This document shows, in pieces, positions 37,491 through 48,900 of a stretch of 64,000 nucleotides of DNA (positions within the stretch are counted from its first letter, which is position 1; each line of letters starts with the position of its first letter). The stretch covers positions 119,988 through 183,987 of the forward strand of contig LUCM01009331.1 in assembly GCA_008360955.1 (NCBI GenBank). The letters are read 5' to 3'. A model generated the notes under the pieces. It had not been told where the DNA came from, searched no databases, and saw nothing but the letters and a program-made list of their open reading frames with translations. A program made the translations under genes and the position numbers. This DNA comes from Fasciolopsis buskii. Its lineage: Eukaryota; Platyhelminthes; Trematoda; Plagiorchiida; Fasciolidae.

Positions 37491-38189
37491 GGTCCCTTAT
37501 GACAAGAAAAATAAAGTTATAATGCGGGGGATCCACGACATGTGAAAACATAGTTGGAAGTGAATGAAGAATTTCGAGTATTAAAAGACGGAAGTGAACT
37601 CATCTTAACTATTCGCTCGCATTAAGAATACTCAAACTTTCGCTAAAACGGTCAGATAATCAACCAATTTAATTACCTGTCTATCTATCTAATCAATTCT
37701 ATATACACGTATATATATATATCCGTTTGCTTCTTTCATTGTACTCACTTACGCACCAAACATTATTCAACATACATACCAGTACAAATATATCCATCAA
37801 TACAACGAAATCATTGGCTAATTATTAAACTTTATATATGCCTTTTGAATCAGTCCGTAAACCTGTCTGTATATTTATATATCTAAGTAGGTATTTCTTG
37901 GCAAGCCCAGGTAGTTATTCATCTACTTAGTTTCAAATGTTAACTCCTTGAATTTTGATATCAAACTCGCAAATAAAGTACGCATATGAATAACGAATTA
38001 ATTGCATAATTATTTATCTATGAATAATGACGAACGGATATCGGTCTCTCAGTCCACACTACTTGCCATCTATCTATCTGTCTATTTATTTGTGACCGGA
38101 CTATTTATTAATATATATATATATGTATATGCGTACATATATATGTTTACACATTATATATATATCTGCGATTTCATGCAATAATTCAC

Positions 38190-38272
38190 CGCTCCCTAAC
38201 CGGGACTCGAACCCGAGAGAGCGATTTTGAGTCTACCGCCTTAGCCATTATGCTGCCGGGTAGGCTCTGAAT
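38190..38272 (-). mobile_element. tRNA-derived SINE head (in the foldback loop)
   Basis: On the minus strand: GGCAGCATAATGGCTAAGGC (A box TGGCTAAGGCGG), then GACTCAAAATCG in anticodon-loop position, then B box GGTTCGAGTCC. Both internal RNA polymerase III promoter boxes are near consensus, but cloverleaf pairing is imperfect, so this is a tRNA-derived SINE rather than a tRNA gene. A decayed second copy is at 42711-42880. Confidence 0.6.
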
Positions 38273-38454
38273 GGTTTGTTCGAATTCACCACATCATGTC
38301 GGATATATCCGTCACTGATCTGCACGGAAACGGGTTGCTAGCCTTCAGCACTCGACCAACAGTGATAGTCGACTTCTGTGCATGTAGCCTAAGTACAATG
38401 AAGTCTTCGGACATGACCTACAGAGCAAGACTACTTGATACATGTTACTAGTAG

Positions 38455-38495
38455 GAAAGCGATGATATCACAGGGTGAATTCTTTCATGAAAGTG
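38455..38495 (+). mobile_element. SINE tail segment
   Basis: The sequence GCGATGATATCACAGGGTGA followed by ATTCTTTCATGAAA recurs at 42836-42872 with few changes, in each case in plus orientation. At 38174-38192 a shortened, inverted version is fused to the SINE head. The tail is thus shared between SINE copies. Confidence 0.5.
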
Positions 38496-39139
38496 CATAT
38501 ATATATTTATGCATATATATATAAATTAATAAATAGTCCGGTCACAAATAAATAGACAGATAGATAGATGGCAAGTAGTGTGGACTGAGAGACCGATATC
38601 CGTTCGTCATTATTCATAGATAAATAATTATGCAATTAATTCGTTATTCATATGCGTACTTTATTTGCGAGTTTGATATCAAAATTCAAGGAGTTAACAT
38701 TTGAAACTAAGTAGATGAATAACTACCTGGGCTTGCCAAGAAATACCTACTTAGATATATAAATATACAGACAGGTTTACGGACTGCTTCAAAAGGCATA
38801 TATAAAGTTTAATAATTAGCCAATGATTTCGTTGTATTGATGGATATATTTGTACTGGTATGTATGTTGAATAATGTTTGGTGCGTAAGTGAGTACAATG
38901 AAAGAAGCAAACGGATATATGTATACGTGTATATAGAATTGCTTAGATAGATAGACAGGTAATTAAATTGGTTGATTATCTGACCGTTTTAGCGAAAGTT
39001 TGAGTATTCTTAATGCGAGCGAATAGTTAAGATGAGTTCACTTCCGTCTTTTAATACTCGAAATTCTTCATTCACTTCCAACTATGTTTTCACATGTCGT
39101 GGATCCCCCGCATTATAACTTTATTTTTCTTGTCATAAG

Positions 39140-40270
39140 TGACATTTTGTATATTTTTCCTTTTGGTCTATTTATGTATATTTTTACCTGTCTGTCTCTT
39201 TATATAGCTAGATTTCATTTTGTCTTAGAAAACATATGCTTCCTCATGTTTAATTCTTGCTTTTTATCTCTCTATGCATATATTTATCAATACATCTCTT
39301 CTGCTGTCCATCGAAGTGTTTCTCTACCCATCTATGTCTTTGTTTATTGTCTCTTGGTTGCTTATCCATCGATCAATGTATCTATCATTCTCAAGCGATA
39401 TCTGTGTATCGGTATGTCTATCTGTCTGTCTGTCTATTTATTACCCTGTGTCTGTCTTTGTATCCGTCATTTAATACAAATACCAACATCTCAATCAACA
39501 TATCTCCCAATTTCTTTCCATGCCATCTCTAGATCCATCTGCATGCATCTGTATATCTAACTCCCTCCAGATCTTTGTCCAGCTATCTATCGAAATCTCC
39601 ATCTCTCCCCTCTCGCGGCATATGTCTACATAATAAGTTGCCTATCTATCATTCTATCGAACTAGCTACCAGTCTATCTATGTTTTTCAATATATGTATA
39701 TATCCACCAACGTATAAACCCGCTGTTATTTACTACTCTGTCTCTAAATATTCTTCTTTCCACGCATCTATCAATTTGTTTTTTTTTCTCATCTTTTGAC
39801 TCCCTTTATTAATGAAATAACAATGTATATTGTTTTTTGGGAAGGAGGCTGCGGCCAACAGAGGACTGCCAAGTGGGGAATTGGACCAGTGGTGGGTGGA
39901 TTCGATCACGTTACCTTCATGTCCAAACACCGCGAACGTATCCGCCCGACCACTACCCGTCAAATAACGAATATCTGAATATATCAACCAAAGTATTTGC
40001 CCATCTATCAACCTATCGATCTATCTATCTATCTATTTGTCTGTCTATCAATCTGTCTATCAACTCTTGGCTATTTATCTATCTATCTATTTTTCCGTAG
40101 ATTCTGTCCTGTCCATCTTTACACATTCACCTATTTCTACTTCCCTCGTCCTATCTTTCTTCCTTTCTCTCGATGTGTCCTTCTATCTATGCTCATCTGT
40201 CCGTTTATCTGCACTCCGCTTTATCTAGTTCGCTGTGCAATATTTCCATCCATTTGTACTTCTTCTCTCA
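39140..40270 (+). repeat. Degenerate TATC/TCTG tetranucleotide tract
   Basis: Runs of CTAT, TCTG and TTTA units dominate about 39140-39830 and again 39985-40240, with the dispersed repeat copy 2 between them. The tract produces long, artificial frames rich in Leu, Ser, Ile and Tyr on the plus strand. Confidence 0.8.
39839..39961 (+). repeat. Dispersed repeat, copy 2
   Basis: Matches 30141-30264 in the same orientation (see that entry). It interrupts the tetranucleotide tract, so it is either younger than the tract or served as its seed. Confidence 0.5.
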
Positions 40271-40833
40271 TACGTAGTGCCTAACTGGTTCAGTTAGAAA
40301 TGCTCTATAGACAATGTTCAAACCCATCCTGACATTTATGAATTCACCCGATCATGGTGTTGTCTACTGTATTCTTTCATTTTGTGCTCATGCAAATCTG
40401 TGACAGACCGGTGTTATACTGTGTTTGATTACAGTAATCCGTTGAAAGATGCCCAGTAGTTATCAGCTGTGACCCCCAGACGATCGTCGTTGGTTTCTGT
40501 CGCAGTTAAAACGTGGTGAATATGTATTGCCGAGAATTCCGAAAAATCAACTTAGTTGCAGGGCTTCTGCCGTTTCCTACTAGTGAATCTAGCTTTGTTA
40601 TCCCAGGGTGAATCACGTCATGGGAAAACTCGTTTAGCAGCCTTCCTTGCCAAGGTAAAATCCTTAATGACTGACTATGATTAATTGGTTCAAATCATGA
40701 TATTTGAATATGGAAGTCGCCGGTCAGTCCCTGCCTCCGTTTATCGGTTTCATATTTGACAGTCTTTCAATGGATGCGGCTTCCATTTTGTTATATTGTA
40801 CACATGGTAATATATTCCAAAGTGGAAAAATTC

Positions 40834-41044
40834 ATTGTGAATGATATAATATTAATAACACAGCGTTGTTGGTAGATGTAATGCGCCAACGTTTCGACTA
40901 CCGTGGGTAGTCTTTCCCAAGGCAAGTTTTACAATCAATTTGATTGTAAAACTTGCCTTGAGAAAGACTACCCACGGTAGTCGAAACGTTGGCGCATTAC
41001 ATCTACCAACAACGCTGTGTTATTAATATTATATCATTCACAAT
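40834..41044. repeat. Near-perfect 105-bp inverted repeat with hammerhead-like core (Penelope-type terminal repeat)
   Basis: The arms 40834-40938 and 40940-41044 are exact reverse complements except for one visible base, with a one-base spacer. Each arm contains the segment TTGAGAAAGAC, then the hairpin ACTACC-CAC-GGTAGT, then CGAAACG. That layout resembles a type I hammerhead ribozyme (CUGANGA, stem II, GAAA), as found in the pseudo-LTRs of Penelope-like elements, with two changes in the first core strand. No reverse transcriptase lies next to it, so it may be a solo inverted terminal repeat. Confidence 0.6.
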
Positions 41045-41049
41045 AAAAA

Positions 41050-42700
41050 CCAATACATGGCGCATCGATTTTTCGATACACTTCTTACGTCGTTTGGTCT
41101 GGAAAAATTCATCATCATAAACTTTCGCTCATGAACCTATCTGACTACCGAATGAAACAAGAAATGGCTGTCAGAGCTGACGGCAATCGCCATTGCCTAC
41201 AGATTTAAAAGCCTTTATAAAATACTGCATGGCTATTGTCCCTCCGCATGAATGAGCGTCACTCACGCGGATTTGGATCAGGATGGATCTGATGTTGTTG
41301 CAACGGTGACCCTCCGAAATTTAGCTGATTTCGACCATCAAGTTCAGTTTAGTCGACCATTTGAGGCCATATATGGGGACCTAACCCAAACAGTCCGGGT
41401 ACTCACTCTAGGCCCACTATATGTACGAAGTCGACTGAGAAAAGCCGACCGAACAATATGGCTACCGACTACAGAGAGACTCACACACACAACGCACACA
41501 ATCACACAGTTATGCACAATTATTTTTCGGATTAATGGGAATCGTGTGACCTCAAGATCAAAGCCCCTATGACGCACTTGGAAGGAGAATAACGTTTCAT
41601 CTGTCCCCACTAATTTTCACACCACGACACTACGTCATACGTACCAACAAATGCGCATATCTGTGTAGAATGTCATTTGTATGCGAACTTTTACGTCTGG
41701 TTAAATCCTAGCATAAACTACAAAGACTAAGCTATGAATATCCGAACTGCCCTCTTCACTTTTCCAGAAAAATAGAACTAATCATTGTTTCCGGGTACGC
41801 GTTGAAGACCTCAAGATCAATATTTAAATTACGATACGTTAGACAAATCAGGATTAACGGCTTGTATTTCTCGAAGAATTTTCATCAGTGTCGTCGAAAT
41901 TCAACGCCACGGTGTACCGGAGGCACCATTTTTATTTAATGAATCAAACAATGTTAGCCAGAATTATGAGGTACGCTTCCTGTTGTTAAAGTAGCCAACA
42001 ATACTTTTCTATTCCCATCTACATGCACTATCTTATCCATCGATTGGTCCGGTCTTTATTTTATTTAACACATGATCTGCTATACATCGGAATATTTTTT
42101 TCAAGTTTCATGCAGTTCAGACCCTGGAATATATGGTTTAGTCATTGGAACCGGACACAAATAAGAATCGGTGGATATCTTTTCCCGCTGAAAGGAACAA
42201 TCTTTTTTGTCTTCAACACCAGTATGCACGTGTGTTTTCGTTCGAACTCTTGTGCAATCACTATTTTGTAGTAGAAAACTCACAGTATCATTCGTTGTTT
42301 GTTTCAACTATACCCTCTTTGCTTCTCTCGGTGCTTCTAACACATGACCATCTACGCGCGTAGATCGGCAGGGTTCCAGAATCGGAAACCAAATAATAGG
42401 GTTTTGCTATTAATCCACCAGTAACAGTTTCGGTATTAGAAACCCGATTACACTTTACCTCAGTCGTGTTAAAGTGATCAGACTGTAGGCCGTACTGGCA
42501 ATACAGAGTAAACGTAAACTGTGTCCAAAACGTAAAATTCATATCTCAATACACAAATATGACCAGAACTTTGATTGGCCTTCTAGTCCCGTAATGTTGA
42601 AACCTATCAGTAGGGGTCGATTGCTTTGCGCTAGCAGCCAGTAGCCGCGCAAATCAATGACGGATGGGTGCAACATCATCATGCGGTGACGTTCAATAAG
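41050..42700. other. Intergenic stretch, nothing assigned
   Basis: Short frames only (for example 41252-41572 and 42145-42363 plus). No splice-supported exon or repeat family recognised. Confidence 0.4.
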
Positions 42701-42710
42701 ACGTTCAGAG

Positions 42711-42880
42711 TCTGCCCGGTAGCATAATGATAAAGTTGTTTGACTCAAAATCGTTCGTCCCGGGTTCGCGTGTCAGTTCCTAACAAATATGAAACATCTG
42801 TACAGTGTTTCTATGCTTTCTTGACGGTGAGGTAAGCGATGATATCACATGGTGAATTATTTCATGAAAACTTTTGCTAT
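42711..42880 (+). mobile_element. tRNA-derived SINE, decayed copy
   Basis: The head GCCCGGTAGCATAATGATAA then TTTGACTCAAAATCG and GGGTTCGCG matches the SINE head at 38190-38272 with several changes in the A and B boxes. The 3' part carries the family tail GCGATGATATCACATGGTGA at 42836-42855, then ATTATTTCATGAAAA. The full element is about 165 bp. Confidence 0.55.
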
Positions 42881-43232
42881 TTATTTTTTCCCTACTCTGC
42901 CGAAAAATATTTGACAGGCGAAAAATTTAGTTTAAGATGCATCTTTGTTTTGTAAGTCTTGAAAGTAATTTCCAATGGTCACTTTTCATTGGCAGTCTGA
43001 TATCACTCCACTACCCCCTTCTGGTTTGCGTGTGTATGTCTGTACTCCCATGAGTCGGATACCAGGTGGATAGTTTACAATTCAGACCAGTTTAGTATTG
43101 ACAAAGCTTGAACACGATACTAAAGATACGGTTTATTCGGAGCAGAAAATGGGGCACATTGTTTTCGGTGTATATGAATAGACACATTATTTTGGGTAAT
43201 ATTAATACAAAATTAATAGTGTTATATTCTAG

Positions 43233-43285
43233 TTATTGTGAAGCGTGGGCGATAGAATCACAATCTGAAATGGAAAGAAAATACG
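43233..43285 (+). CDS. Set B candidate exon 1
   Basis: Acceptor GTTATATTCTAG and donor AAATACG|GTAAAG enclose 53 bases open in one frame only (YCEAWAIESQSEMERKYG, phase 2 to 1). The phase does not join the best frame of the next candidate. Confidence 0.3.
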
Positions 43286-43364
43286 GTAAAGTGCTCTAAT
43301 GAAGGGGATAAAATTGTCTTTTGTTCTAACCATGTTTTACCTCGGGTGTACATCTCATTTTCAG

Positions 43365-43478
43365 CGAAGGAAATCCGCTGGTGGAACCTGTCTTGCTGGG
43401 AAATGGACAGAAAGCCAAATATAAATCATTTCCTGTCAAGTTACAAAAATGTATCAAAATCGTACTCAAGAACTGGCA
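43365..43478 (+). CDS. Set B candidate exon 2
   Basis: Strong acceptor CATCTCATTTTCAG. The phase 2 frame reads EGNPLVEPVLLGNGQKAKYK then FPVKLQKCIKIVLKNWQ, and looks protein-like. The donor is either TGGCA|GTAATC (as given) or the earlier AAAAAT|GTATCA, which would give phase 1 and join the next candidate. Product unknown. Confidence 0.35.
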
Positions 43479-43576
43479 GTAATCGTACTGAATTAGTCAG
43501 CCACAATGTTCACTTGACTTATGATAAGTCACTTGGGTTTTCAAACTATTGATACATAAATTTATATATACATTAG

Positions 43577-43748
43577 ATTTTGTATGCATGGTCCACTCCG
43601 GAGAAACCTTGGTGCCTTACAGTTCTGCAGTTAGATATTATGCCACTGGATTAGCTGCATACTTTAGCTTGAGTGATCCTAGGGTTTTAAGGTATCTGGA
43701 GGCAATAAACGATGAAGTAATCAACTTAATCAGTTGTTATAACGGCAG
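43577..43748 (+). CDS. Set B candidate exon 3
   Basis: A 172-base segment between TACATTAG and the donor GGCAG|GTATCC, open in one phase only (1 to 2). The peptide contains VHSGETLVPYSSAVRYYATG and DPRVLRYLEAINDEVINLIS. It has mixed helical, non-repetitive composition unlike the AT-driven chance frames around it. Function not recognised. Confidence 0.4.
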
Positions 43749-43951
43749 GTATCCACGAAGACGATATTGATAATCACATATTCTACGGAACGATTTGTTG
43801 GTAACGATCGAATCAACTTTGCAGCATGGCATCCGTTTTTCTTAGGTTCATCCGTTTTGTCTACGAGCGCCACGGACTATGCGTAAAGTTTCCTTCTTAA
43901 CCGGACTGTGTAAGTGAACTGAGATTTGTGCAAATTCTTTGTCGTGTATAG

Positions 43952-44307
43952 TGATGTCAGATGAACACATTGTAGACATATCATGGAGAATGGACGAGAG
44001 CTTTGTTTGGCGTTCTCAGTGGAATATACTTAAAAAGGGTTCCACCAAAATAGCGGGGTGGATCTTTAGTTTATCCGTATTCTGTCCGGTCCACGAGGGG
44101 GGGAGGCATGAACACAGAAACAAATCAGTCAAACAGAGAGGGAACTTTTGCCTAGTCACAACTGATACTAGCCGATATCCGTATAAACATGAGTATTCAT
44201 TGGAAAACCACCAGGCAAAAATATTCTTTGCCTACCTGAGCGGAAGCTATTCGGGTCAGCAAATGGTGATTCCCAACACAGACAGGATGACAAGCGCAGC
44301 ATGGTAG
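43952..44307 (+). CDS. Set B candidate exon 4 (possibly terminal)
   Basis: Acceptor TTTGTCGTGTATAG, then an open frame of 118 codons to a stop at 44307, with MSDEHIVDISWRMDESFVWR and GNFCLVTTDTSRYP. The 'H-x-V-D-x-x-W-R-x-D' start recalls the COMM-domain entry strand, but the following sequence does not clearly support that. The phase from the previous candidate does not match, so an exon is missing or one boundary is wrong. Confidence 0.35.
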
Positions 44308-44309
44308 GA

Positions 44310-45765
44310 CACAAACGATCCGGAACTGGGAGTGGCTGAAACAGAAATTAGTGTATTTAATAATTATTTCAGGCTTCGGCAAAAGTTGTTGATTCGGACT
44401 TTAAAATCCTTCCACTGAAAATCTAGTAAAGTCGTTTTTGCTTAATGGAAGAAGACAAATAAGAAAACACTTTTCAGGTGATACAAGTTCCAATCAATCC
44501 TAATTTTTCTATATAAGGGTCTTATTTTGTTCCATCAATTAACAATGCGGACAAATCCAAAAACAAAATTTACATTGGGCGTCACAAACCGGGTTAGATC
44601 TCACTCACGTGCACAATGATCACAGTAAGATTGCGATGATTGGTAACTTTCAATTTCCTTTTATTTACCAACTGAAATTTGATATATAAATGAAACGAAA
44701 ATCCACTGTTCTAGTATGCCAACCCACTGACTGTGCTCTCAACTATTTTGAAATCCGTTCACAGCTAATGCTCCCTGATCCAGCCTATTCCCGTTTGAAT
44801 TTGTTCTCACCAGAGATCGGATGTCAACGAAATTGGATTTATTTTGCCACTTTCAGTCAGTTTCTCAATCGATCGAGCGTTGCAAAACAAAATTTTACTA
44901 ATTTTATACAACAACTCTGACAGATCCCTTTGTTTGTGATCGTGGTTAGGTGGATGGTGTTATTTGGCCTATCGCAACGAAATTCAGCATGAAGGATACG
45001 AACTCTCAAATGTTCAAGATTGCATAACCATACAGTTGGATGGTGATATGAGTTGCATATATTACATATCAAGCTCACCAATCGTGGACAAACGATAGAT
45101 AATAGTGACATGCTTACTAGTGAAGTAGAAACGATCATTTAATAAACAAATAGGTGTAAATCGCGCTGGGTTTAGGTATTGTCGAGTGTCGCATGCCATT
45201 AACTTAATCTAAATTTTTCGACTGTTCCGTTTAATGATTCCAGACAATCAGTCAAATTATAACACAAAGGAGGCTTATTCGTTAGAATCATCCCAGAACT
45301 GATGAGACAAGGAGTGATCAATAAGCAATGTGTAATAGCAGAATACAAACTGTGGCAGCAAAACAAAATTGTGATTTTGTTTGCCCGTTCAAACTCACTT
45401 TGTTCCTCATATGATGGTTCATTTGCCCGGACTTCGCCTAATGAAGGATACAGTGGACATGTAGTTCTGCAAATCAAAACTACCTTTCGATATTTATTTT
45501 AAATTAGTTTAAATCAGTTGGACGATGTTTCCGGAAAAAGTCGCTCCAATAAACAACTCAATGCGATAAAGGATAGGTAGTGATGAGGTTCAGACTTCTC
45601 ACGGTCATGTTTAACCAGTCGAATGATGGTGGACTGTCAACACTGTGTGCACTCTACTGATTGCTCTTCGAACGTAACAGATTCCGGGAAGTGATAACCG
45701 TAAACCATTGTGCTGTGAGGTTTGAACCAAGAAACAGTGAGGCCTACTCTAAGGATTATCAGTGA
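44310..45765. other. Convergent intergenic space between set B and gene C
   Basis: Probable 3' flanks. On the minus strand an AATAAA hexamer lies near 45490-45495, about 270 bases beyond the gene C stop. On plus an AATAAA lies at about 45141. Confidence 0.35.
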
Positions 45766-45977
45766 TCAAATAATTTTTTGAGTATCAAATGAGACAAAGT
45801 TTAACCTAGAGAAACAGACAACAGGAAGTGCGGATGCCAAGCAGTTCTCATCCTGGGCCGCGGAATGTGAAAACGTGCAACACAGATCGAATAAGGCACC
45901 TGGAACTCGATAGCATTTGAAAAATACTAATCCGGTGGTGCATTTAGAGACTGACTGAAGTTCTTCCTCGGTAGCTC
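45766..45977 (-). CDS. Gene C terminal exon, Cys-rich
   Basis: Acceptor GATGCCGATAG, then 212 bases to a TGA stop. The peptide begins ATEEELQSVSKCTTG and holds seven cysteines, including CYRVPG, DLCCTF and ENCLASALPVVC. There is no membrane anchor, so the product would be secreted if the 5' exon supplies a signal peptide. Confidence 0.65.
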
Positions 45978-48900
45978 CTATCGGCATCAAACAAAAATAA
46001 ACAACATTACTGAGCACAAAATTAGTGGATTATTTGTTTATCTTTCAATTTATAATTTCTTATTTCTTATCGAGAACAAAACAGTGAAGTTTTCAACGTA
46101 TTCAACTCAATTGATTATGGAATGCCGAAAAATCAAGTTTACCTTTTTCATATTCAGATCTACTGGGTTCTTGTGGAGTGTGGTCCTCCCTTCTCGAAAT
46201 GGGAGCTTGAAAGATAAATAAAATAAAAGTAATTAGTTTTTTTTGTTTCGTATCGCGCGCAACGAAATGTTTTCAAAGGGTAACCGAACAAAATGACAAA
46301 CTGCTTTCACCCGTTACAATTATCTTACCTTCATAGTCCAGTTTGGATTCGTTTATTTCTTGGTCTACCTCAGGTCCCTCTGTAAAAGAAAAAAATCAAT
46401 ACAATCCTAATTGCATGATCCTGTCAACTTCGTCCGGGTAATTGTTTTGCGTCTCACGTTTGTTACCCTTTGTTATTGGAAAGAAAAACTCACTAAATTT
46501 TTGTTTTCTAGATGCTAAGAATTTCTGTCCTATTTTAACATGGGTGATTTAACAACTGCGATGTGTGCTTTGCGATTTACTGTCCTCCGCCTAGAGCTTG
46601 ATTGGTGTAAGCACCGGCGGAGAATATTTTTTCTATCGAAGGTCTTCTTATGTGAATGCATTCCATTGATTCGACACAGTGAGCCCCGTGTTCTGTCTTC
46701 CACTGATGGTACAAGGCTCTAATTGTGGCACAATGCCAATGGCATGCCGGTAGAAGAAAACTGGATTACGAGTCTCGCTGTAATAATGAGGCACTTTAAA
46801 AATAGACCTATATTTGTAGGGTCCAAATTTGCTTTTTTAAAACTGGAACAACACTGAAAGGTAGGGCTTTACGCTTTTGTACACGGACATGGGGAAAAAA
46901 TGGTACCTGTGCTGGGAACCACGGGCTCTTGGTCTTCACGATCCCCACCTGCAAAAGTAGATGGACGAGAGATGTTGAAACTGAACACATGCCCTAGCGT
47001 AACGGTATTTCGAATGTTCCCCTACAGGCTATAGGCACCGGTTTGTAAACATATAAACATACGGACGTGAGTGGTCACACGATTGATTTTGCAAGTAGAT
47101 TCGGACGGAGCTGAACAAACTATGGTGAACAAGGTTTCTTATTTTAGATGCTATATTAAGAAAGAATAGAGGGTCACTCTTTATCTAAAACTTCCTTTCG
47201 TCATTGATTAATCAAAACCAAAGATCTATCCAACTGTAGCAATCTAAATACGAACATTTTGGCGAGTAGATCGACCAGGCATTACAAGTAAGCATCCACA
47301 GTGGTAGCAAGTTTTTATATACTATAAAAGTACGGTGATTAACAGTTCATTCGGGAGATGCGCAGTTCAGGCACGGGTTTTTCAGACTGTGGACGGATAG
47401 GATGTGGGATGAAAGCAACCTATCGATGGTTTTAAGCTTAGCTGGGATCATATCCCGTGATTCAGTCTCATTCAGTTCGACTAAATTTATTTTTTTGTGA
47501 GAATTGCACGTGTGGTTTGCTTCTGCTATTCAGAATTTCAAGAAATAACTGGCGAAATAAACATAGCTCATAATGTGCTCGTGCACTGATTGAACAAATA
47601 GATTTTTGTACTGTTATTTCGACGGTAATTCCAATTTGAGCTAGGCCAACAGCAAGTAGTTAGGAGCCGGGAGGTTGCATTTTTATTTTACTGAATAGCA
47701 AGGAATCTTTTCACAGGTTCAATTGTTGGATGGCACAGGCTAGCCTGATATGGACTGCCTGAAGCAATTTTCTGTGGATAAGGTCATTCCGTTCGCAATG
47801 ACAATTGTGTACTTGTGTGAGGCACGAGTGGCAAACGATTTGAAGTGACCGACGAGACATTTCGCATTTCAACAGTCGCGTATTTGGTTGTCTACTAGTT
47901 AGACAGTATAGCCTCCTAGCTAAACACTGGTGTGACAATTTCTGCAACAAAGTTTCAGGAATGCCCGTCATAAACACAAACATTTTATGTAAACCTCTTG
48001 GCTTAATACGTACGAAAAGGTATGTTTAATTTGATGTCGGAAATACTTGCTTCTTCAGAGAAGCGTTAACATGTCAATAGTTGACATTTTGGTTGACCAC
48101 TAATTTGAAGCGAAGTGTCGCACACTGGTCTTCATCACATTGGCAGATCTGATTTCCTTACCATCTAGGCACTGTGATCACAAAAATCACGAATATTTCA
48201 TCTTCAACCACAAAACGAAGATGACAGTGGCCAGGTCGAATTCGGATAGAAGTAAATTGGTATAGCTACTCTGTGAATTTATTTCCACGTGCGAGGTTTG
48301 AACAGGATGACGGTGAGAAAGTGTAGGTAAGAGATGAACTTCAGCTGTGTTTCTAATATTACTACCAATGCCACTACTACTACTAATATGATTATTATTT
48401 CTACCACTACCATTCAGCAATTTATCCTCGGCTAACCAATTAAATGAAATGTTTAAGTACACTTTATTTATTCCCCTCAAATTTTCGAGAACCTAAAGGC
48501 CACGTTATTCGTCTGCTGAACAAAACACCAAAGTGACAGTTATTTTGTTGAAAATTTGATGCATTTAATGGTACTTACCCGATTTCATATTCAATACGGT
48601 CATCACTGGAAAATGTAATATGAAAGACAACAATGAGCTCATTTGAATAACTGAAAAACTAGTAATTTCCTCGCACCGCAATGTATAAACAAGTGTTGTC
48701 GTGATTTGCCGGCAGTCTGGTCACCTCTGCAGTCCGCGGCGGTCAAGTAGACTTACCGTTAGTCTCTGAAAAAATCAGTAGCTTTTAGAATGCAAGATGT
48801 GCCGGTCATTTTGGTGGCAGATCGCAGAGGTTATTGTCCGGCTTACCACTTCATCGGACCGGGTGGAGACCACACGTGCTTTTATGCCAACCACCGCCTC

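Larger units (their letters stand above)
37496..39139. repeat. Foldback palindrome, arms about 630-640 bp
   Basis: The left arm (37496 to about 38140) reappears inverted at about 38498-39139. Apart from small differences in the short TATC and TA tracts, the arms are almost identical, with single substitutions such as GAATCAGTCC versus GAAGCAGTCC. The outer ends start CTTATGACAAG and end CTTGTCATAAG. The loop of about 360 bases holds a tRNA-derived SINE head on the minus strand and a SINE tail on the plus strand. No transposase is visible. It could be a foldback-type element or a recent inverted duplication. Confidence 0.85.

Noticed and set aside
39084..39560. 158-codon plus-strand frame, hydrophobic, looks like a multi-pass membrane protein
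   Set aside because: It is the translation of the TATC/TCTG tetranucleotide tract. Overlapping frames in the same region give the same kind of Leu/Ser/Ile/Tyr-rich peptides.
43952..44100. COMM-domain protein
   Set aside because: Only the VDISWRMD stretch resembles the family. The following strands and length do not.
47711..47983. 90-codon minus frame with several cysteines, within gene C
   Set aside because: No acceptor/donor pair in a phase that fits the chain. Left as intron.
48187..48492. 97-codon minus frame with an apparent acceptor TTTAG, within gene C
   Set aside because: Only phase 0 is open, which does not fit the phase 1 micro-exons on either side. No good donor was found, and part of the frame is an ACT/ACC trinucleotide repeat.
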